Assembly: GCA_030584025.1 (NCBI GenBank)
Contig: CP129487.1
Location: 744,001-808,000, forward strand
From: Cyclobacteriaceae bacterium
Lineage (GTDB): Bacteria > Bacteroidota > Bacteroidia > Cytophagales > Cyclobacteriaceae
DNA length: 64,000 bases
Direction of reading: 5' to 3'
This document shows positions 58,317-64,000 of the stretch, piece after piece; the stretch's first letter is position 1, and every line of letters starts with the position of its first letter. A program made the position numbers and the translations under genes. The notes beneath the pieces were generated by a model. That model was given only the letters and a program-made list of their open reading frames with translations, was not told where the DNA came from and made no database searches.

Positions 58317-60749
58317 GTGGCCACTACACAACACGCTAGCACGGAAGTACAACCCGTAACCGATCAGGAAGTTACCTGTTATCACTGCGGTGAAGTGTGT
58401 GATGACTTGTTGTGGCAAGACGATAAACCGTTTTGCTGCTACGGCTGTAAAACGGTTTACGAAATTCTCAATGCCAATGATCTGTGTGCGTATTACGACC
58501 TGGAAAAAAATCCGGGTACCACGTTGCGCCACGTAAGCGATGAAGCGTATGTGTATCTGGACGATCCGCAGATTAAAAGAAAACTGGTAAGCTTTGATTC
58601 TGATACATTTGCCCGTGTTCAGTTTTATATTCCGGCCATTCACTGCGTTTCGTGTATCTGGTTGTTGGAGAATCTGCAAAAGTTGAATACCGGTATTCTG
58701 CGATCAGAAGTAAATTTTGTTCGAAAGACTGCCACGATTGATTTTAATCCGAAGCTTATACCATTAAGCGCGGTAGCGCGACTGATTACCTCGGTTGGGT
58801 ATGCGCCCAAAATAAACCTGGATGCCGAACAAAAAGCAGAAAAATCAGGTGCGGTCTACGATAAATCATTGGTGTTAAAACTTTCCATTGCCGGCTTCTG
58901 CTTCGGCAACGTGATGTTGTTCAGCTTTCCCGAGTATCTGGGCCTCGATCCTTCCGAAGGGCAACTGGCACAAATTTTTTCATGGTTGAATATTTTACTC
59001 TCGATACCGGTATTGCTGTACAGCGATTCCTATTACATGGTTTCGGCCTGGAAAAGTTACAAGCAACGGCAGATCAACATTGATGTGCCCATTGCGGTAG
59101 GGCTGATTGCCTTGTTTGCCAGAAGCGTTTGGGATATTGTTACCGGTTACGGTCCGGGTTACCTCGATTCATTTACGGGTCTGGTGTTTTTCTTGTTGAT
59201 CGGGCGGTGGTTCCAAAACAAAACGTATGAAAGCCTGGCGTTCGATCGGGATTTTAAATCGTATTTTCCATTAGCTGTATTGCGAAAAGTAAAAAATGAC
59301 TGGGAACCGGTTGTGGTGTACAACCTCGAAAAGGGAGATCAGATTAAGGTACGCAATATGGAAATCGTACCAGCGGATAGCCTCTTGCTGGATGACAAAG
59401 CCTTTATCGACTACAGTTTTGTGACTGGTGAAGCAAAGCCGGTGCTCGTTAAAAAGGGTGATTTGGTTTATGCCGGGGGTAAACTGATCGGGCAACCCAT
59501 TACCCTGGTGGTTGAAAATCGCACATCACAAAGCCACCTGACCAGCTTGTGGAATAACCAGGTATTTCAAAAACCTGAAGAAAGCCGGTACAAGCGGCTT
59601 ATTGACAAAGCAGCCAAGCGCTTTACCTGGGTAATTCTTGGTTTGACCCTTGTGGCTGGTGTGTATTGGTATGTGGTTGATCCTTCGCAGGTTTGGTTGA
59701 TTATAACCTCTATTTTAATAGTGGCTTGCCCATGCGCATTGGCATTAACCGCTCCATTTACCTATGGTAACATGTTGCGGGTATTTGGCAGAAATAAGCT
59801 TTATTTAAAAAATGCTGACGTAATTGAGCGTATGGCCGGTATCAATGCGGTTGTTTTCGACAAAACCGGCACGGTAACACACGGTCAGGAACCGGAAATT
59901 GTGTTTACGGGAGAACTTTCGGAGGAAGAAAAGAGTTGGATTTACACCTTAACAGGATATTCTACCCATCCCTTAAGCAAGCTCATACACAAACATTTAG
60001 GTTACCGGCACACGTATGAGGTAAAAAATTTTAAAGAAATTACGGGTAAAGGGTTAGAAGGAGTTATATCCGGTATTGAGGTTAAGATTGGTTCTGCTAT
60101 CTTTGTAGGATTCCACGAGCGATTAGAGGATATTGCGTCTACGGTTTTTGTGTCCATCGCGGGTGAAATAAAAGGATATTTTGCGATTCGCACAGCCGTG
60201 CGAAACCATATACAAGAAATGTTGGGTCGTCTGGGTGATCAGTGTGTGGCGATGCTTTCGGGGGACAGTAAAGCGGACTATGGGCTGATTCGAACATTGT
60301 TCCAACCAGCGACTCAACTTCTTTTTAACCAAAGCCCTCACGATAAATTACACTATATCAGCAACTTGCAACATGGGGGCAAGCGTGTCATGATGTTAGG
60401 CGATGGCCTGAATGATTCAGGTGCATTAAAACAAGCCGATGTTGGTATTGCCGTTACCGATGATACAGGTGTTTTTTCACCTGCCTGTGATGGTATTTTG
60501 CATGGCGAACAACTCCCCAAGTTGGATACCTTTCTGAAATTGGCACGTTCAGCAACCCGAATTGTTAAAGCGGGTTTTGTATTGTCGTTTACCTACAACG
60601 CCATTGCTCTGAGTTTTGCGGTTACGGGGCATTTAACCCCCTTAGTGGCGGCCATTCTTATGCCATTAAGCAGTATTTGTGTGGTGGTATTTACTACCGT
60701 AGCAGTAAATACCGCAGCCAGGAAACATCTGAGTAAACGGTTAGCGTAA
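58317..60749 (+). CDS. ccoI: CcoI/FixI-type copper P1B-ATPase
   Basis: 810 residues from GTG 58317 (no ATG nearby). N-terminal Cys-rich zinc-ribbon (CYHCGEVC ... FCCYGCKTVY), then an HMA domain with HCVSCIW, eight membrane helices with the CPC metal site (IVACPCALALTAP), the phosphorylation site DKTGTVTHG and the hinge GDGLNDSGAL. CcoI exports copper for building the cbb3-type cytochrome oxidase. Its neighbour ccoS confirms the role. The oxidase genes ccoNOP are not in this window. Confidence 0.92.
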   Translation: MATTQHASTEVQPVTDQEVTCYHCGEVCDDLLWQDDKPFCCYGCKTVYEILNANDLCAYYDLEKNPGTTLRHVSDEAYVYLDDPQIKRKLVSFDSDTFARVQFYIPAIHCVSCIWLLENLQKLNTGILRSEVNFVRKTATIDFNPKLIPLSAVARLITSVGYAPKINLDAEQKAEKSGAVYDKSLVLKLSIAGFCFGNVMLFSFPEYLGLDPSEGQLAQIFSWLNILLSIPVLLYSDSYYMVSAWKSYKQRQINIDVPIAVGLIALFARSVWDIVTGYGPGYLDSFTGLVFFLLIGRWFQNKTYESLAFDRDFKSYFPLAVLRKVKNDWEPVVVYNLEKGDQIKVRNMEIVPADSLLLDDKAFIDYSFVTGEAKPVLVKKGDLVYAGGKLIGQPITLVVENRTSQSHLTSLWNNQVFQKPEESRYKRLIDKAAKRFTWVILGLTLVAGVYWYVVDPSQVWLIITSILIVACPCALALTAPFTYGNMLRVFGRNKLYLKNADVIERMAGINAVVFDKTGTVTHGQEPEIVFTGELSEEEKSWIYTLTGYSTHPLSKLIHKHLGYRHTYEVKNFKEITGKGLEGVISGIEVKIGSAIFVGFHERLEDIASTVFVSIAGEIKGYFAIRTAVRNHIQEMLGRLGDQCVAMLSGDSKADYGLIRTLFQPATQLLFNQSPHDKLHYISNLQHGGKRVMMLGDGLNDSGALKQADVGIAVTDDTGVFSPACDGILHGEQLPKLDTFLKLARSATRIVKAGFVLSFTYNAIALSFAVTGHLTPLVAAILMPLSSICVVVFTTVAVNTAARKHLSKRLA

Positions 60750-60754
60750 GCTTT

Positions 60755-60940
60755 ATGTCTATTATTATTTTGCTCATATTGATCAGTCTCTCTATAGCAG
60801 TCATCTTTCTGCTCGTTTTCTATTGGAGTATGAAGAGCGGCCAATATGATGATACCTACACGCCCTCCGTCAGAATGCTGTTTGAGGATAAAAAAAAGGA
60901 GAAAAAGTCCTCCATAGATAAAAACAAGCATTCGTCTTGA
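60755..60940 (+). CDS. ccoS: cbb3-type cytochrome oxidase assembly protein CcoS
   Basis: 61 residues: one N-terminal membrane helix (IIILLILISLSIAVIFLLVFYWSM) then KSGQYDDTYTPSVRMLFED, the conserved CcoS tail, and a Lys-rich C-terminus. It follows ccoI after 5 bases. CcoS is needed for cofactor insertion into the cbb3 oxidase. Confidence 0.9.
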   Translation: MSIIILLILISLSIAVIFLLVFYWSMKSGQYDDTYTPSVRMLFEDKKKEKKSSIDKNKHSS

Positions 60941-60953
60941 AATATCTGTATTT

Positions 60954-61123
60954 CTGACTTTTGTCAGCAAAAATTTTACTAATTTCCCTAATCTTTAATC
61001 CAGACGGATGTGAGGGGGAGAATCCACTATTTCTACGGATTCTCACAGCATAACAAGTGATATAAATCAAATGCCTTATATGATTCGAGTCATAAGGGCA
61101 TAGGTAGCCTCAGGCATACCTTG
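60954..61123 (+). promoter_or_regulatory. Promoter with three FNR/CRP-like sites upstream of the nos cluster
   Basis: Sites: CTGACTTTTGTCAG (60954-60967), TGATATAAATCA (61058-61069) and TGATTCGAGTCA (61081-61092, within ATGATTCGAGTCAT). The last two have centres 23 bp apart and match the layout at 43050 and 57360. A -7-like TACCTTG begins at 61117, 30.5 bases from the centre of the last site. The cytochrome c gene starts at 61173. Confidence 0.65.
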
Positions 61124-61172
61124 TGCACAAATTAAAAACAAATTGAAAACCGCAAACTAAACCCATATATTT

Positions 61173-61634
61173 ATGAAAAACCTGATGACTGTTCTCGTTG
61201 CCGCTGCTATGCTGGCCGCTTGTGCTCCTGACAAACCTCAAGTAGCAGAAGCAGATGAATCCAAAAAAAGTGCTGTTGAAGAAGTGATTGATCCTACTAA
61301 AGGAATAGGGCAAGTAAAAAATGTGACCCTTCATAATCCGCTGGATGCTGAACGCGTTCAGCGCGGCAAGGATATCTATGACATGAAGTGTTCTGCGTGT
61401 CACCAGCTTACGGATCAACGCGTAGTTGGCCCTGGCTTTAAAGATGTAACCAAACGCAGAAAGCCGGAGTGGATCATGAACATGATCACCAACGTGGATG
61501 TCATGCTGGATGAAGATCCCGTAGCACAAGAGCTTCTGGAGCTATGTTTAATGCGCATGCCTAACCAAAATGTTTCCATTGGTGATGCACGCGACATTCT
61601 GGAGTTCATGCGCAAAAACGATGGTGAAGAATAG
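61173..61634 (+). CDS. Lipoprotein c-type cytochrome of the nos cluster
   Basis: 153 residues with a lipoprotein signal (LAAC, Cys17). One haem site CSACH in IYDMKCSACHQLTDQRVVGPGF and a distal Met in LCLMRMPNQNVS. In clade II (atypical) nos clusters of Bacteroidota, a small cytochrome c next to nosZ is thought to deliver electrons to it. The gene lies behind a triple FNR-like site, suggesting low-oxygen control. Confidence 0.9.
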   Translation: MKNLMTVLVAAAMLAACAPDKPQVAEADESKKSAVEEVIDPTKGIGQVKNVTLHNPLDAERVQRGKDIYDMKCSACHQLTDQRVVGPGFKDVTKRRKPEWIMNMITNVDVMLDEDPVAQELLELCLMRMPNQNVSIGDARDILEFMRKNDGEE

Positions 61635-61656
61635 AAACCATTAAACCCTAAATTAT

Positions 61657-62205
61657 ATGAAATATCTTCTGATCATCCCACTCATGCTGCTGTTGGCTTG
61701 CGGTCAGCAACAAACAGACAGCACGGCTGAAGCAACCGGTGCTCCGCTTGGTGGCGGACAATCGAATGTGAAAGACGAAACATCTGAACCGGATGTTGTG
61801 CGGGTGGCTGTCGGCTCTGCCGATCACACAACACTGGTTACCGCTTTAAAAACGGCCAATTATGTTGATGCACTTTCCAATGCTGGTCCCTTTACTGTAT
61901 TCGCACCGACCAACGCAGCTTTTGAAAAACTTCCGGCTGGTACCGTTGAAGGTTTGCTGAAGCCTGAAAGCAAGGAAGCGCTGCAAAACATTCTGGAATA
62001 CCATGTGTATGTGGGCGTGATCAATGAAGAGTATATAAGTGATGGCATGACGCTCAACCAGGTTAACCTGGATAATGTAACCTTGAACAAATCAGCAGAC
62101 GGAAAAATTACGGTGAACGGAGCCAATGTGTTGGGCAAAGTAAAAGCCTCCAACGGGGTGGTGTATGTTATTGATACCGTATTGTTACCACCTGATAAAA
62201 AATAA
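61657..62205 (+). CDS. Fasciclin-domain lipoprotein between cytochrome c and nosZ
   Basis: 182 residues with a lipobox (LLAC, Cys16). After a short linker, one fasciclin (FAS1) domain spans about 60-182: LVTALKTANYVDALSNAGPFTVFAPTNAAF (read as the two core words LSNAGPFTVFAPTNAAFEK and EALQNILEYHVYVG), ending GVVYVIDTVLLPP. FAS1 domains mediate adhesion or bind small molecules. Its fixed place between cytochrome c and nosZ, with 22-base and 27-base gaps, means it is co-transcribed with them. Role in N2O reduction unknown. Confidence 0.9.
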   Translation: MKYLLIIPLMLLLACGQQQTDSTAEATGAPLGGGQSNVKDETSEPDVVRVAVGSADHTTLVTALKTANYVDALSNAGPFTVFAPTNAAFEKLPAGTVEGLLKPESKEALQNILEYHVYVGVINEEYISDGMTLNQVNLDNVTLNKSADGKITVNGANVLGKVKASNGVVYVIDTVLLPPDKK

Positions 62206-62232
62206 CCAAACTAAATTTTAACAACTAAATTC

Positions 62233-64000
62233 ATGAACACAAAAATCAATCGCATAGTATTAACAGTAGGTGTACTGGTGGTGCTCCTGATCGGCTATGG
62301 CTGTAAGCCAAAGGGGCCGGCTGATGTAACCACTGGTGATGCAGCTTCAAAAGTGTATGTAGCGCCCGGCCAGTATGATGAGTTTTATAACATCGTATCG
62401 GGTGGTTTTAACGGGCAAATGGCCATTTATGGCATTCCTTCGGGAAGGTTATTTAAAATCCTTCCAGTATTCTCTGTATTTCCTGAGAATGGTTACGGAT
62501 ACAGTGAAGAAACAAAACCGATGCTGAACACATCACATGGTTTTGTGCCGTGGGATGATTTGCACCACATTGCGCTGTCAACAACAAAAGGTGAACACGA
62601 TGGCCGCTGGGCATTTGGTAATGGTAACAATACCCCTCGTGTAGCCCGTGTTGATCTGGCCTCATTCAGAACTGTTGAAATTCTGGAGATACCGAACAGT
62701 GGGGGTAATCACTCGTCACCTTTCATTACTGAAAATACCGAGTATGTGGTGGCTGGAACACGCTTCAGTATTCCGTTAGGCGATAACAAGGACGTGCCGA
62801 TCAGTTCCTACAAAGAAAATTTTAAAGGATCGATCAGCTTTATCAAAGTAAATCAGGAAACCGGCCGCATGAACATTGAGTTTCAATTGCGCACACCGGG
62901 TTTCAACTACGACTTGAGCCGAGCCGGTAAAGGCCCGTCACATGGCTGGTTCTTCTTCTCCTGCTACAACACCGAACAGGCCTACACCTTATTGGAAGTG
63001 AATGCTTCACGCAACGATAAGGATTTTATCATGGCCGTAAACTGGAAGAAAGCCGAAGAATACATTGCTCAAGGCAAAGGAAAGAAAGAGAAAGCGAAAT
63101 ATGCACACAATACGTATGATGAAAAAACACACATGGCAACCAGTACCATGTTAGATGAAGTGACTGTGTTGGATGTGATGGAATTTCCCGACCTCGTTTA
63201 TTTCATTCCTTGTCCTAAGTCTCCGCACGGTTGTGATGTGGATCCTACAGGTGAGTACATTGTAGGTAGTGGTAAGCTTGCTGCTTTAATGCCGGTATTC
63301 TCTTTCAGTAAATTCCAGACAGCCATTGAGCAAAAGGATTATGAAGGTGACTTCAGTGGTATTCCGGTTATCCGTTATGAGGCTGCGTTACATGGTGAGG
63401 TGAAAAAGCCTGGTCTTGGTCCGTTACACACGGAGTTTGATGCCAACGGAAATGCCTATACATCATTCTTTGTATCATCCGAGATTGTAAAATGGAATGT
63501 GAAGACGCTGGAAGTATTGGATCGCGTTCCTACCTATTACTCCATCGGTCACCTTTCTGTGCCTGGTGGTCCTACGGCTAAACCACATGGTAAGTACGTA
63601 ATCGCTTACAATAAGATTACAAAAGATCGCTATTTACCTACAGGCCCTGAATTAACACAAAGTGCCCAGCTCTATTCGATTGAAGGCGATAAGATGCAAT
63701 TGTTGCTCGACTTCCCTACAACCGGTGAGCCACACTATGCAGAAGCTATCCCGGCCAGTTTGATTCGTGATAAGTCGGTGAAGATTTACCCGATCGAACA
63801 CAACGAGCACCCATATGCTGCCAAAGGTGAAAAGATGGCACGTGTTGAGCGCAATGGAAAAGACGTTCACGTTTACATGACAGCCATTCGTTCACACTTA
63901 ACACCGGATAACATTGAGGGTGTTCGCGTAGGAGATGATGTATACTTCCACGTTACAAACCTGGAGCAGGATTGGGATGTGCCGCACGGATTTGCCATTA
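62233..64000 (+). CDS. nosZ: Nitrous-oxide reductase, Sec/lipoprotein-type (3' end cut by window)
   Basis: 589 codons are visible from ATG 62233. The N-terminus is a Sec-type signal ending in a Cys (LLIGYGCKP), not a Tat signal, which marks the atypical (clade II) form. Beta-propeller copper ligands can be placed in DLHHIALS, PCPKSPHGCDVDP, GLGPLHTEFD and IGHLSVPGG, and the CuA domain begins with HLTPDNIEGVRVGDDVYFHV just before the window ends. It reduces N2O to N2 in the periplasm. The nosL, nosD, nosF and nosY accessory genes should follow outside the window. Confidence 0.93.
   Translation, partial: MNTKINRIVLTVGVLVVLLIGYGCKPKGPADVTTGDAASKVYVAPGQYDEFYNIVSGGFNGQMAIYGIPSGRLFKILPVFSVFPENGYGYSEETKPMLNTSHGFVPWDDLHHIALSTTKGEHDGRWAFGNGNNTPRVARVDLASFRTVEILEIPNSGGNHSSPFITENTEYVVAGTRFSIPLGDNKDVPISSYKENFKGSISFIKVNQETGRMNIEFQLRTPGFNYDLSRAGKGPSHGWFFFSCYNTEQAYTLLEVNASRNDKDFIMAVNWKKAEEYIAQGKGKKEKAKYAHNTYDEKTHMATSTMLDEVTVLDVMEFPDLVYFIPCPKSPHGCDVDPTGEYIVGSGKLAALMPVFSFSKFQTAIEQKDYEGDFSGIPVIRYEAALHGEVKKPGLGPLHTEFDANGNAYTSFFVSSEIVKWNVKTLEVLDRVPTYYSIGHLSVPGGPTAKPHGKYVIAYNKITKDRYLPTGPELTQSAQLYSIEGDKMQLLLDFPTTGEPHYAEAIPASLIRDKSVKIYPIEHNEHPYAAKGEKMARVERNGKDVHVYMTAIRSHLTPDNIEGVRVGDDVYFHVTNLEQDWDVPHGFAI

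Noticed and set aside
1..64000. CRISPR arrays, rRNA or tRNA genes
   Set aside because: No regularly spaced direct repeats, no cloverleaf with a T-arm motif, and no rRNA-like stretch was found when reading the gaps between genes.

Overview
This window looks like a chromosomal segment of a Bacteroidota bacterium, most likely of the order Cytophagales. The grounds are: an FtsZ tail ending in the FLHDNVD-type terminus, a giant C25 peptidase with a type IX secretion C-terminal domain, DUF3857, PspC/GIN-domain, LA_2272-repeat and TauE families, several TAnnTTTG-type -7 promoter boxes, and many lipoproteins. The order is an inference from family content, since no rRNA is present. No tRNA, rRNA, CRISPR array, prophage or insertion sequence was seen.

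Layout. 1-6.6 kb: end of ftsZ, envelope genes (NfeD, LysM/DPBB, OmpA), alkane monooxygenase. 6.7-10.6 kb: phenylacetyl-CoA epoxidase operon paaABCD with an extra membrane gene inside it, under a TetR-type regulator and a likely operator. 10.7-18.4 kb: ECF sigma/anti-sigma/barrel locus, a PadR-PspC/GIN locus with a perfect operator palindrome, a sulfotransferase and an orphan DUF433 gene. 18.5-23.5 kb: large PorU2-like C25 peptidase. 23.5-24.9 kb: AT-rich island with an integron-type gene cassette, a complete attC-like site and several hairpins, but no integrase. 24.9-40.6 kb: mostly housekeeping (glycosyltransferases, ATP-grasp, TauE, SDR, folA, fmt, hicBA, nth, namZ, ABC permease, DUF3857, YiiX, DPM1-like). 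40.7-42.8 kb: EF-G paralogue with degenerate GTPase motifs. 43-45 kb: YceI and a porin. 45-54 kb: arginine/polyamine block (arginine decarboxylase, arginase-type ureohydrolase, deoxyhypusine-synthase-like protein, GNAT-nitrilase fusion, argS). 54-57 kb: two glutathione peroxidases, DoxX, menA. 57.4-64 kb: universal stress protein, ccoI, ccoS, then a nos cluster (cytochrome c, fasciclin lipoprotein, Sec/lipoprotein-type nosZ) cut off by the window end.

The strongest system-level observation is that three promoters (YceI-porin, Usp-ccoI-ccoS, cytochrome c-fasciclin-nosZ) each carry two FNR/CRP-like palindromes of the form TGA-N6-TCA, 22-23 bp apart centre to centre, followed about 30 bp later by a -7-like box. 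This predicts one low-oxygen/denitrification regulon joining distant loci. The second is the attC-bearing cassette at 24.1-24.9 kb. Others are the tandemly duplicated PaaB, the AT-rich membrane gene translationally coupled inside the paa operon, and the EF-G2-like factor lacking the catalytic histidine.

All calls rest on reading the sequence and on family knowledge from memory; no database search was run.
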